DNA from: Pagrus major
Taxonomy: Eukaryota > Chordata > Actinopteri > Spariformes > Sparidae
Length of the DNA: 64,000 nucleotides
Assembly (NCBI RefSeq): GCF_040436345.1
Contig: NC_133223.1
Location: forward strand, 5,473,847 to 5,537,846
Direction of reading: 5' to 3'
Both the position numbers and the translations under genes were made by a program. The notes under the pieces are model-generated. The model did no database searches. It was not told the origin of the DNA and was given only the letters and a program-made list of their open reading frames with translations. Every line of letters begins with the position of its first letter. Positions within the stretch are counted from its first letter, which is position 1. Shown here one piece after another: positions 44,499 through 57,257 of this stretch.

Positions 44499-47400
44499 TT
44501 GTCCTGAAGATGGGTCAGGCAGTATGCTAAAGGAGAAAGCTAGCAAGTGGACCTTGAGTTGAGATTGTTAAAACAAGCTACTTTCTTAAAGAATGAACTT
44601 GAATGTTTAAGGGATCCAGTTTGAACAGAGTCAGAGTTGAAAGCAAGGACACAGGAGCAGGCGTCTCTCCACGCCCAGCTGTGGCTCACACCTGCTGGGC
44701 AGACTGGTAGTTGGGTTGAGCTGTAATTGCGTTTGTGTGTGCATGTGTGCATGCATTCAATTGGTGTGTGTGCATCGTGCAGTCGAACCACAAGGCAGCC
44801 AAACCAGCCAAAAACCACCATACACAGCTCCCCAGTGTGCCTCTCCGAGTTTTATACCAGCAGCATTACTGCTAGACTCAGCACACATCTGTAACGTGGA
44901 ACAAACAGCCAGAATGGATTTTAGATTTAGATTTACTAGCTTTTCTCTTCTTCTCTGTACTAATAAAAGCTGCCACTTGGCCTGAGTGACTCCTCTCAGC
45001 CAGCATTATGAAAACTGTTTTTGTGATGCTCAGCTGTGATAAGATATCTCTCTGGCAGCTTAGATAAACTCACCTTTTAGGCTGATGAATAGATGAACTT
45101 ACTGATGGGTTTCATTATAAAGGCTCAGTAGAAGTCACTGAGCTGTATTAGACCTTTACACTGTATTAGAATGACTGAGGTTGAGTTTTGGGTCATGAAA
45201 CTGCTCAGTCTGTCAATTCAGTGTTGAAAAGACAGTTACATGAGTCCCTCAGTGATCTGACTCACTGAGTACTTCAGTCAAAGAAAAACAGGCCCAAAAC
45301 ATCTCTACAACTTCAACACAGGCGTTAAAAGCAGGTATAATTCTACTGTAGCCAGCATCCAAAGGCCTTTAGAAGAACTGCTTTTCAAAGCACTTCAGCA
45401 TCCAGCTGCTGCACAGTGTGATCAGAGACATTAGCCTCAAAACCTAACCACCTGTTGTGTATATGTTATGTACTGTTGTGTAGGTACAGCAGAATAACTC
45501 CACGGCTCTTCTTCTACTCATTCTGTACTAAACCATTGTTGCCTCGAATGAATAAACAATACCAGCCGCTGCTGGCAGTAAAACCAATCTCTCTCTGTGC
45601 AACATGGATGTTTCTAAAAGTGGCCTTCTAGAACCGAAGTGTTAAATACAGCAGATGTTTGCTGTCATTAACAAGCCTCTAATTAAATCAGTATTGTATC
45701 TTAACAGTCAGTAACACAGAGCAGCATACAGAGGGGACTGGGTGTTCCTGGGCAACAATATTACTCATTGTATGTTGAATCATAAATGATTGCCCAACAC
45801 AATCAATAAACACTGAATTACAAAACAACAATATGGTGTAAAAGCAGTGATGACATAAAGACAAAAGTAATAACTGAAGTTTCTGATTTGCACAAAACAA
45901 TAAAAGCAGTTAGACAGTAAATGACACATCTTTGTGTGTCAGCGTGCTCTATGAAATAGAAGTGGCTGGTTGCAGGAGCAGGGAGGAGGTTGTCCTGTAT
46001 CTGGGGTCAGATGAACTGTGTTGGACGACTGTCTGTCTGTGAGCGTTCAGTAATCTTATCCTCAGTATCTACACAGCCATCTGTCTTTGTGTTTACGTCT
46101 GTAACTGTCTGTGGAGCCCCGAGGTTCTCTGAGGACTTCAAGGTGAATGATGTGCCGACAGACGTGTGCTGTATGGACACTTAAGATTTGTATAATGTAC
46201 ACTTGTATGTTGGTCAGTGTGCTGATTTTATATTTGTCTGTGTGTATCATGTTTCACTTTAGTAGTGAACAAGTCACTGGCCTGACTGACGACAGATATT
46301 ATTAGCTATTACTGGCTTTTTACAGATCTATCGCTATCAGCAAGTATGTGCAAAGATGTGCAAGAAGAAACTGGAGGAGGAAGGTTATTCTCTTTTTTCT
46401 TTATTTAATAGTAATTCTAGTTTCAGATTCTTTTGTTTTGCAATGTCATTTTTAGTTATTATAATGATTTTGGCATCCTCTTTAATTTTAACTTAACTCT
46501 TTCAGTGTTAATTCTGAACATGTGACTGTTGCTTTAAGACAGACTTGATAAAACTTTTTCTTTAAGCTAAATGAAACAATATCCCAGCCAAGCACAGGGC
46601 CTATTTTTCTCAGCTCATGAAAGAATTCTTCAGTGTTCAAAAATATTCTTGTCCAGGACATTTTTCCTCAGTGTGTTCAGGGATATCTGCTGGCTTTTCT
46701 CCATCAGATGTCTCTTTACTCTTCAGTATTGATATCATTATCTCCCTCAGAACTCCTGTGTTGCTCTCCTCTCCTGTCTGTGTTTAACACTGCTTGAGTA
46801 AGTCGTTGACTTCCTCGTCCTCCTGCCCCCCTGACCCACATCTGCACCGCCGACTCTGCAGCTGGTTCTGAATAATGATCTAAGCGCTCAGCGGTCTGCT
46901 GTTGCCAGAAATAGCGTGGCTTTAATTTCCAGACTTGCACAAACCCTCTTTTACCCCATAAATAAAACTGCTGTCCCGAAGCATATGTACACGCTGTCTG
47001 TGTGTGTGTGCGCGTGTGTGTGTACACCATGGGTATTCATGCATGTTTGTATGTCTCCTTATAGGGTAAACGGGAACATGTGTGTTTATTCATGTTGGTG
47101 CCGAGCAGTAATGGAACCCAAAGTGCCTTTTGGTTTAACTGGCCCAGTTGTTTTGTCAGAGGACCTGTCAGTTCACAACAAGAGAACTCTTCTCTGCTTT
47201 AGGTTGAAAACAGTCCAGTCTGACAGGAGGAGACAGTGCAGGTGAAATAATGATGTTAAGGGTGTTATCATAGTCGCAGTAAAGACATGTTGAAACACAG
47301 GTAATACTCCTAACAGTCACTTTCACCATAAAGAAAATATGTACAGCTTCAACCCAGATCTGCTGACACTAAAGAACTCATATATCTGTTGTTCTGATGA

Positions 47401-48820
47401 GAAGAGTGTGCTCATGTTGTGAGCAAACCTTCCCACTCCACAACACATATCAGGGCTTCATTAAAACAAGAACGTTTGTTGTTGTGGGAAAACTAAAACT
47501 AGTTGCCACCACTGTATTGCTGAAATATCTCAGTGAACTGATGAGGTCTGACTTCCTGTAGGAGGTAACATTAATTAAAGTCTAATTAAAGAATGTTCTG
47601 CACTTCAGTTAACCAGAGTGATACTAAAGATGTTGTAATAATCCTTTTTGAAAAGCTAGTTGTGTCATCTTTGTTCTGCGTTCTTTCTATGAGATCTCAT
47701 TGTCATCTGAGCTATAGATCACGTCCCATGATAGATTTATCTCGTTCTGTCCTTTTATCAAGACCACAAAGTGTGTTGTTTGTGCCTCTTAGTTCAATGA
47801 GATAATGTGTTGGAGTGTTTCCACTGTAGCAGCTCAGCTTTTTTGTAGCTCGTCTATTATATGGAGGTTAAAATACAGTTTGAACCATGTTGCAACGGGC
47901 ATTACATCTTTATCTGAAAGAATTAAAATGTCAGATAATCCAGTGAAGCTTAGCCGTATGTCAGCTGCTGTCTAACGGACTCCTACCTCTCCTCCTGCAG
48001 TATGGAGTCTGTTAAGTGTTGTTGAATCAGTGGCTGTGGTTCACATTAGCGTTTTATGTGTCATTACTTGAACATGCAGCAATTAGTGAGTCTGGTCTTC
48101 GTTAACGTTTGGCTGAAAGCCACCCAGGCAGTCAAAAGATCACTCACAGTACCAAACTCGGTACTACTGAAATCTAATATACACTATGTAAAAACACTGC
48201 TTTACATTTTGCAACACTTAGTGGTAGAGTTTTTTTTTTAACCACTCAAAAAAAAAGTTCCACATCCTCACAGGTGTTCTAGTTAAACAGACCTCAGCTC
48301 AGTTTGATGCTGGGTGGAGTCAGATGTACGTCACCAGACTCCATGTACAGATAAGAATGATAAAAGTCTCATTCATCACACCCTGTTAGGTATGACGTTG
48401 TTATGGCTGTGCGTATGAGCCTGCCATTGGTCAAGAAACACTAACAACAACCCCTGAGCTAATAACCTATATGCTGCAAATGGCAAGTTACCCTAATCTT
48501 TACCTTGTAGATAATGCACCTGAACAAGCTAGCAGCTCTTACCTTTTCATTTGTGGCGATTTAGTCATTTTAATGCCAGGACTCCTCCACCTCCCCAGGT
48601 GCAAACAATTCCCCTGACACTATTTTGCAGGTGCACTATCGCAGCATCCTGGATTTAGCCTTGTCCAAACAACTGTGGTTAAAAGAAACACAAACAAGCC
48701 AGCACATTTTCCCCTCCATAGCCGAATGAGAATGGGTACAGCCAGCCTTTTCTCCAGCACAGCCTTGTGGATCAAGATTGTGGATAAAGCTCAGGCTATG
48801 CAAGACTAGGTGCAACAAAA

Positions 48821-49976
48821 CTTTTTTTATGCACACAAAATAATTATTCCTCTCAGATTCTGAGCACAAATGTGTTAAAATCTGTGTCAGTGAGCACTTC
48901 TCCTCTGCCAAGATAATCCATCCACCTGACAGGTTAGGGTTAGGGCATATCAAGATGCTGATTGAACAGCATGATTAGTGCACTGGTGTGTTTTGGACTG
49001 CTCACAATTAAAGACCACTAATATACTTACAGCTTATATCTATCCTATAAAAAAAAATTACATCTCAAAAGAATTATACCAGGAAACTAAAGGGTGCTAC
49101 TACTGGGTGAGGAACTGTTTCTGTTATATAAGTTATTAAGTCTATCTAATGAGACGTTGGCTCAGCCCTCACTGCAGATCAATGGGATGCTATATTGAAT
49201 CATTCAACATTTATGTCCAATTGTGTGAGATATGAAATCATCCAAATAAAGAATTTACATCGGGCCTGTATTACACCACATAAGTTTAAAAAATGGACCC
49301 AAATGCTTCTGAACTGTGCTGGCATCGCTGTGTTGGGATCTCTCTTGGTAACGCCCTAATGTATGTACACTTGGAAATATGATGGAAAATATACAGGTAA
49401 GAACTGCACAACATATCGTTGCATAAGCCTTTTTGTCTGTAAAGAGGTCAATAAAAAAATTGCAAACCGGATTGTTATAACATACATAACTGGCTGATGG
49501 CCTTTTTGGACTTATTATTGATGGAGAGTGTGGCCTCAATCCTCAGAGAATATGTCAATGGGCTAGGTGCTTCATGGACTGTGATTAGAGAAAAGCTGAA
49601 TAATATAATAATGACCTGTATCTGAAGTATGAAGGCATGTGTACGCATGTGTGATGATAATGACTATGATGATGAGCCTTGATTTGTACCTGTGTTAAAG
49701 ACATGTTATCATACCATGAAAATGTCATACCATTGCAACCCTAGTTACATGTGGTTAAACTGATAAACGACATCAGACACAGTTTATGGCAGTGAAATGA
49801 ACATTCAGTCCACAGACAGCAGCTCTGGTCAACTGCCTAATCATGCTGTTCAATCAGCATCTTGATATGCTTCACCTGTCATGCAGATGGAGAAGTGCTC
49901 ACGAACATGGATTTTAACAAATGTATGCTCAAATTTGAGATAAATAATGATTTATTTGTGTGCATGAAAAAACATC
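48821..49976. mobile_element. Degraded TIR element, about 1.15 kb
   Basis: The left arm (48821-48980; atatcaagatgctgattgaa … cagcatgattag) and right arm (49836-49976; ctaatcatgctgttcaatca … gcatcttgatatg) are reverse complements, also sharing gagaagtgctcac and gtgtgcat. The arms differ by small indels, including an added ttagggttaggg in the left arm. I recognise the 'atcttgatatgccacacctg' text as one of the most widespread fish repeats. No intact transposase is present. Confidence 0.75.
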
Positions 49977-51479
49977 TTAAATCTTTTATTTCAAACAAAA
50001 TCTTAGAACTATTAATAACTCTATAAGTGACATTAATTCTGGCTTTCAAGGATATGAAAACATTCCCCCAAAAATAGAGAATCATCATGTAACCGTTTAA
50101 TTGCAATTTATTATGGTGTTCTTATATTCATTTTCAGTGAGACATGTTCTCACCTTCTCCCTGTATGACCAGTTATCCCCATGCTGAGATTTATAAATAA
50201 TGAAACTTGAAGCCACATATTACTGAAACCTTGAAAGAAAACACTCCTGATTGTTCCATCTTTAACAAAAGTGTGAGTGTAGATGTACTTTAGCGGGAAT
50301 GTGTCTGTCTGACTAACCAAAGCTAACCAAGCAGCACCTGGACACCTGACACTCAGCCGTCAGAGCCTGAGGTAAAACAAACACCGGATGAATCCTCCCT
50401 CTGCTCTCTGTTCATTGAGACTTGACTGAACTTGACCGCTGCAGACAAAGACCTCCGGTCTCTCTGGCAAAATACTGCAGATATAAGGCCACACCCCGCT
50501 CCTATCATTATGTGCACACTCATAAAGATCTTTAGAAACTTGCGGGGCTGTGTTTCTTTACACTGGTCTTGTGGTATGTTTGAGTTCTGTGACTCTTAGT
50601 GTGGCTTCATTTGTGTGTACTTGAGCTGAAAATGGCAACAAGGAGGGTAATATCTGATATAATGGGGCTCGGGATAAAGAAGAAAGCTCAGAAAATGTCC
50701 TTTATGAATTAGAAACCTTCTGGTTCACTTTTTTTTTTTTTTTTTGAAAAGCTGTCAAATACGCTCGTCACCATGTAGGCACCTGACAAAGATGTGTTTA
50801 CACAATCAATTAAAAAGTGTTGGAAGTATTTGGGTCTCTGCTCTCGGTCTGTCAGGCTTTTGGCCACTTCAGCCTCTTGTGTGGTTCTTCAGCATTACGA
50901 GCCCCCACAGGGTCCCAGGATTTAGATCCTGGAAGCGTAACAGCTGACTCTGATAGTTTCAGTGGGATAAAAAACAAATCACAGCTGCCTGCTTGATGTA
51001 AGATGCATGCTGTGCTGTCCACAGTGTGTTGAAACAGTGTGCTGATGGGAAAATAAACGAAGCAGAGCTCCTGAATTCAGCTTATTGTGGAGTAGATTTC
51101 AGGGAAGTTCAAACCTTTCTTATAACATTGTATGCTGGCAGAGAGATTGATGAATCTCTGTCTAATTTGTTACTCGGGAGCAGACTCTGAACTGGCACGC
51201 TGAGGCCTGGAAGTAGTGCAAGAATATCCTCTGTAAGTGAGAGTAATCCCTCTGTATACTACCTGCCCAGGGCCAAATGGCAGACAGACACAGTTAGAGA
51301 CTAGAGACTGGTGAACATAGTGGAGATTGGAGTTGAGAGCAAAGCAGAGCTGAAAGGAGAGTGAATTATTAGACTTTATTGGATTTGCCCAATTTCCAGA
51401 AACAGCCTACAAATGGATGTTAATCTTGCTCTCTAACTGATGGATGTGTAAATGTGTAGCTGTAATCTTCTTAAATGGT

Positions 51480-51850
51480 CATAATACTGCCATCAACCAC
51501 AAGGACTAGTACTTGGGTCCTGGTATTCATGTGGATGCCACTTGACATGCACCACCCAAAACTTTTTGGAAGTTCCCAATCTGATCGAGCAATTGTGGGA
51601 CTCGCTGGAACAAGTACCGATCAAGTAGGCCCCACCTTGGTTCAGACTTTGCTCTGACCTGTCGAGACATGGACACAGGACCTCTGGGAGCGTCCTGTGA
51701 TGTCTGGCGGCAAGGAGTTTGAGTCCTTTGGGTTGCGAGGTGTCAAAGTGGCGTCCACATGAACACCAGGGCTCAAGGTTTCCCAGCAGAACATTCCAGT
51801 GTGGGGGGTTGATCAGTGTTCTTGTTGTCAGAGTCACTGGTTTATTGTTG
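51480..51850. repeat. Dispersed repeat fragment
   Basis: gatgccacttgacatgcacc, acccaaaactttttggaagt, gatcgagcaattgtgggact and tttgagtcctttgggttgcg follow the order of a common fish Tc1-like or related repeat ('…cgagcatctgtgggatgt…'). It is degraded and rearranged; the superfamily is unsure. Confidence 0.45.
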
Positions 51851-53254
51851 TGACTCATCTGTGTTTATCAGTGTTGTGCTCACAGCTTGTTTTCACTGCC
51901 CCGAGGTGGCCAAAGAAAGTAAGATGTTTTGCTTTGAATATGAGTCACGTAAGAGCACAAAACTTTCTCAGCGGACTGCTTTGATTAAAGGCCCAGTTCT
52001 ACTTCTGTATCTGGTTGTAGTGGAGGAGGTGATGTGTGACTTTAGTAGTTCTGTTGGAGGTCCTGCCGGAGCTTATGTGCAGCTCCTCAGATGAAGAGTT
52101 CGGTGGTAAACAAGCCACCATTACATTATTAGTATGTCAAAGGTTTTACTTTGAATTTTGAGGAGATGTGCTCTTGAATCAACGGTGTGTAAGATGAGGT
52201 TTCTACCAATTAATCCCAGGTTCAGTAGATGATAACCCGTACCCAAGAGTACAGATGTCAGAGGAACAGAGGCTAGCCAACAGAGATCAAGCCTCCACTT
52301 TCTTGTGGCTGGAAGGAGATTTGCTTTATTCCTTTGACTGGCATTTGTGGGGTGCCACCCATCCAACACAAAAGCAGAGTAAATCCCTGTCTGTGTCATG
52401 AAAACACAGTCAAGCTTAGCTTGCAGTTTTCCAGTATGTTATTTGAGAATAAAGGTAAGAGATAATTATCGTTCCCCCAGCACTACGTGGAGTGTCAACA
52501 AACAAAATGCTTACACAGCAAATGTCAGCCTTTAACAGATAGCTGGCTTCCTCAGCGTCATGAAACTCAGGTCACAGAGGTAATCACTGTGTCTCCAGGC
52601 TGCTTCTCTGATTCTTTTCATGGCTTTTGTCTTCTGCTTACTATGAGTAATGTCAGTGGAAGTTGAGGTGTCCTATGACTCTGAGACAGAGGACAATTTA
52701 CAAGTAAACACTATTGTCATGGCTGGTAATGACTGTTGTTTGTCAAGCATGTGTTGTTGTCCGCGTTATAATCACCCATCAGGGCTGCTGATACCTGCCA
52801 TTGCTTAAATCTGGCATTATTCTTCTTTTACTGGCACACAAACACAACCCTTACCAAATAAGAAGTTGCTTCTCTTTGAAGCTTCACCCCCCACATCTCT
52901 TACAGACCAGATATTGGCTGTCTGTTTATTTCTGATGACGAACAGCTTGGCTCAGCACACAAGAGAGAGCTTGTCTCGGCCTGCACATTTTAACAGCCCA
53001 CATTTTTTAGCTGTTTTACCCTGACAGAGACACACATACACATACACAAAGGCATGGTACTAATATTGTTTGAACAGCTCCTTTTAAAGGGGAACACATC
53101 AGCTAAAATTGGGTCACATATAGAAAACACATCACAGGACTTGAAGAAATTGAAGTTGCAGTATAGCAGCCAGAACTGGTTTATTTATGAGTGACTCTGC
53201 CACAGCATGTTACTGTGGCTTTCTTAGGTTTTAAAGCTCATTTTGGTGGCTTGA

Positions 53255-53510
53255 AGAAAATAGTTCCCACATTTCGGGAAATGTGCTTAGTCTTCTTCTT
53301 TCTGAGTGTTGAATGAGATGAGATGATTCTGTGTATAGAGGTTAAGCCTGCACGGTTTGCTCAGCTTAGTATAATGGCTGTAAACGGTGTAAAACAGCTA
53401 GCCTGGCTCGGTCCACCTACCAGCCCTTCTGAGGCTCATTAGTTAATATGTTGCATCTTGATTGTTTTCGTCCACACACATACAGGAATGTTAAAAACAC
53501 AATCTGTAGT
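53255..53510. repeat. Dispersed fish repeat
   Basis: catttcgggaaatgtgctta, tgctcagcttagtataatgg and acagctagcctggctcggtc, followed by agttaatatgttgcatcttg, occur in the order of a repeat frequent in perciform introns and UTRs. The ends are not sharply defined. Confidence 0.6.
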
Positions 53511-56500
53511 TTAAGGGTGAGTTGCGCGCTGTTTCTTGGCAACCAGCAGATTGGTGCAGTGACTACATTTTGTCATGAGGTGAACTGAAGTGCTGGGCAG
53601 ATGCGTGGATGCATTACGTGATCTGGATACTGTGTTCGAAGATGGCTCCACATTTATTCTGCTGGAAGTCGCTCTTTGATCGTCTGTGGAACGTTTGTTT
53701 GGCAAATGTTTCCAGAGTCCTTCCCTGACTGAGCTGAATACCTCAGTGTTAGTGTGCGTCACACGTCCTGCACGAAGTTCAGCCACTTCCCCAAAATTGC
53801 CTCACAGTCCAGCACTGTTCCTGGAGCCTTGGTTGGATGGATAAACTGTGGTTCATTAACAACACAGTTCATTTTTACATCACTGTTTGTGTGCTAGTAG
53901 AGCATAAGATCAAGTTAATTGCATAAGTATATTTTTTTAAGTTTTTGAGCCAGGCTAACGTCTCTTTCCACATAGCGCTGTGTGTGTAATATTGGCAGTA
54001 TGCTAGCTATGTAACTTATACCCCCTTTCCACTGGTCAAAAATCCCACTAAGATCAGGCTTCTTTGTGTAAAGGGAATGTGTAAACTCTGCATTTACATC
54101 CAGGTCAACTGACTCTGCAGTAGACCTGGGTTTTTATCGGCTCGGCTTTGATCTAAACGTGAAAGTGATGACGTGTTATCCACATCCGGTGGTGGCGCAT
54201 AATTAAATAAGGAAGGAATTTGGGATGCGTCTATCCCAGGACGTTTTATTTTTGGACACAGTGTCGGAGGTGGAGCCCTGTTCATTCATGTGAAAGCTGC
54301 TCAGTAGTGTTTGAAGCCAAAAAAGCTCGACTTCCCAGCTGTGACCTGGATCGTAGATCGAGCTGCTAACTTCCAGTTTAGCGCCCAGCTGACTTGAATG
54401 GGGATAAAATGAATTAATCGTGCGGCTCTAGACTTTCCAAATGTTATTGGATCAAATGGCTCAAATTATTCATGACGTGAAACATGACATCACTGACGTA
54501 CAAGGTAACGCCTCAGATAAACATTACAAACGGGCTGCCTTGCCTGCAGCAAGTGGGGGATTTGGGTCAATGGGGGATTTTTAGCCAGTTGACCCGCGTT
54601 TAAAAAAACCTGTGTAGGCCCACTAATTTTGGTAGAAAAGCAGTAATAAGGAGTGCATGCATAACGTTAGTGGCTTATACATCGTTTAACAAAATAATTT
54701 GCAAAACTGGCGAACCACCTGCCAGTCCAACCTCTCCACTTATTTGTTGCCACGTTTATAGGTCCTGTTTTGTTCCATATAATGCTCCATGCACATATGA
54801 AGAAGAGAAAATTAGCTTCTCTCTTAAGTAAGCTGTGGCATCCCTATCCATCTGTAAAGAAATGCATTTTCTTGCGTTGAACACTCGGGGCGTACATCCG
54901 TGATTACGACCACGAAACAAAACTTTGGTAACAAATCTGTCTCTCTGCTTCCAGACTCAATGCCATGCTAAGGTAATGACTTCCTGGCAATAGTTACACT
55001 GGCACTGGTGCTGTATCAATCATTAAATCAATGTGTACAAATGTGTACCCCGATCTGACAAATAACCTAAATGAAAACAGTCCAGTCTTGCCTCTCAGAT
55101 AGTTTAATAAAGCTGATGCCCAGTAAAGACTAGCTTTGAAAGAATTGTCAGTGTTGGTTATGAACAGACCTGCAGAATGTCACATGAGTTTCCCACAGAA
55201 AGATCCCTGTTCTCACACCAAGTGTTTCACTTCTCCCACCCACTCTCATGTTCTGCACGGTGTGGTGATACTAGCTGAGCAAGATGTTGTTGCTTTGTCT
55301 GACACTACTATCTGGATTAAATGATTTATTGATGAATCATAGGACTTCTTTAATCACACAACATGTAACTCAAGTCCTTGTTATCCATTGGCTGTATCTG
55401 GCTTTAATATTTATGGGATTCCTGAAACATAATTAATGTCAAGAAGTATTTACACCTCCAAATCAGATGATATTTATTACTACTCCCGCTCCATCAGATT
55501 TGCTTATTTTTCTTTTTTGGGTAGCAAAGTTATGTTCTGCAGTCAGAGGAGCCTCTGTGTATGTTTTGTGTCTCTCTTATCTTATAAGAACAGTACGTAT
55601 CCCAGCTTTTAGCCCTGGAGGAGGATCAGTAATCATTCCTCATGAATGACAGAAAATGTGAATGATGGTGTTTAATTTTTGTTGTATCTCTACTAAACTT
55701 TAATGAACCTTTGCTGCCTGGGGAACATGTTTTCAGTCATGCCTGATGAGACACATGAACTGATTTTTAGTGTCATTTCTCACGTTAGAGTGAATTTTCA
55801 TTCTGTGGAAAAAAGCACTTGAGTGCCTCATCAGCAGTTAGGTTGCTGGCTGCCTCTCATTGTTTACAGAAGCCACTGTCAGTCAGAGGCTTCACAGAGC
55901 TTACTTACTTACAGGGTTTCTCTGCTGGTTGTTTTTGTGGTTCTTCTTACTGTCATGAAAGCATCACTTGTGTTTCCATCTCAGTTTTGGCAGCTTGTGT
56001 CTGGCAGGGGGAGCTTTGCTGACGTGTAGCTGAAGCGTGTGGGAGACAGAAATGATAGCTGACAACGAATGTGAAGGATTCTCTCTACCAGGCCCTTTCC
56101 CCTGAAGCTTCAAATAATGCTATGTTCAGTCAAAGTTGGAGGTTGGAATTTCCTAGTTGAAATTTCCAGCGTCTGACCTCCAAATGTTCCACGTGCACAA
56201 CGCCAAAAATTACCAAAATCCTGTCTGACTGACACAAAATGATGTCTCTTTGACAAATGCACACACGATTAAAGCAGTACAGCCTCCTTGCATATGAAGG
56301 AGGGAAAATGATGTAACAGACGTCATTATGTATTTTGTTTTACAGCTCTTTTATATGGATCTGCCCCGAGTTTACAAGTAGGACTTCTGACTTTGAGTGG
56401 CATTCCATTGTTCTCTTTCTAACCGGAGCTAAGAAATTTTCTAGTTCCGACCCTGGAACGCAACATAAGTGCGCTTGTTTATACATCTTTATTGGGCACT

Positions 56501-57194
56501 TAAATATATCCAAAGGTTCACTCAAAGAGGAAGAAAGTCCAAACGTACGTTGAGACCTTGGACTGAATGCAAAGCATGATGGGAGCAGCTCCCGTTTCAT
56601 TTTTCTCACACAAACACACAAAAAAAGAAATCCATTCTGAAGCCAGTGTGAGCCTATGACCAAACAGTAATCACATCCCACAGCCTGCTGTGTAATTATG
56701 TTGAGTGCTTTTGCTGATATTGTTCTGCTGTCAGAGCTTTCATTTAAAGTCATACAGTCGCATTGTGCGTTCCTTCCCAGGGTCAGGGAGGGGCTGCATG
56801 CTATGGTAAATTTGTCCGACTCGACTTCTCTGAAATTAATGCAGGAGCACCCTGTCATTGACCTGTTTAACTGAAGTCAGGCAAAGAAGCAACAGCAGAC
56901 AGATGTGGTAGTATTAACTGGAATACTTCAGTTATAGTGTATAGTCATACATTTAGGCACTTTCTTTAGAATCAACTGTGGTGGCTTTTTCTATTTTGAG
57001 CTGTCTGTCACAAAGACTGTGGTTGATACCAGTTACAATGGATTCTAATGGTGACATACTGTCTGTTCATGGCAGACAAAAAAAGACTCGTAGACTGCAC
57101 TGGCCACGGATCAAACCACCGACCTGTTCTACCTGTCGAGCCACAGCAGTTTGCTGATCGACACACAATATGTGCTTGTTATTTAGCCTACTAT

Positions 57195-57257
57195 GAAAGG
57201 AAACTAATCTGAAGATCTCAATCGATAATGAAAATAATCATTATTTGCGGCCCTAGT
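57195..57257. repeat. End fragment of the 'GGGCTGCAACTAA' MITE
   Basis: atcgataatgaaaataatca followed by ttatttgcggccctag is one degenerate terminus of the MITE family listed at 37350. The other end is missing. Confidence 0.6.

Noticed and set aside
56340..56858. 172-codon open frame on the - strand
   Set aside because: Longest frame in the window after the exons, but its translation shows no recognisable domain, it has no splice context and overlaps repeat-like text. Chance is the simplest explanation.
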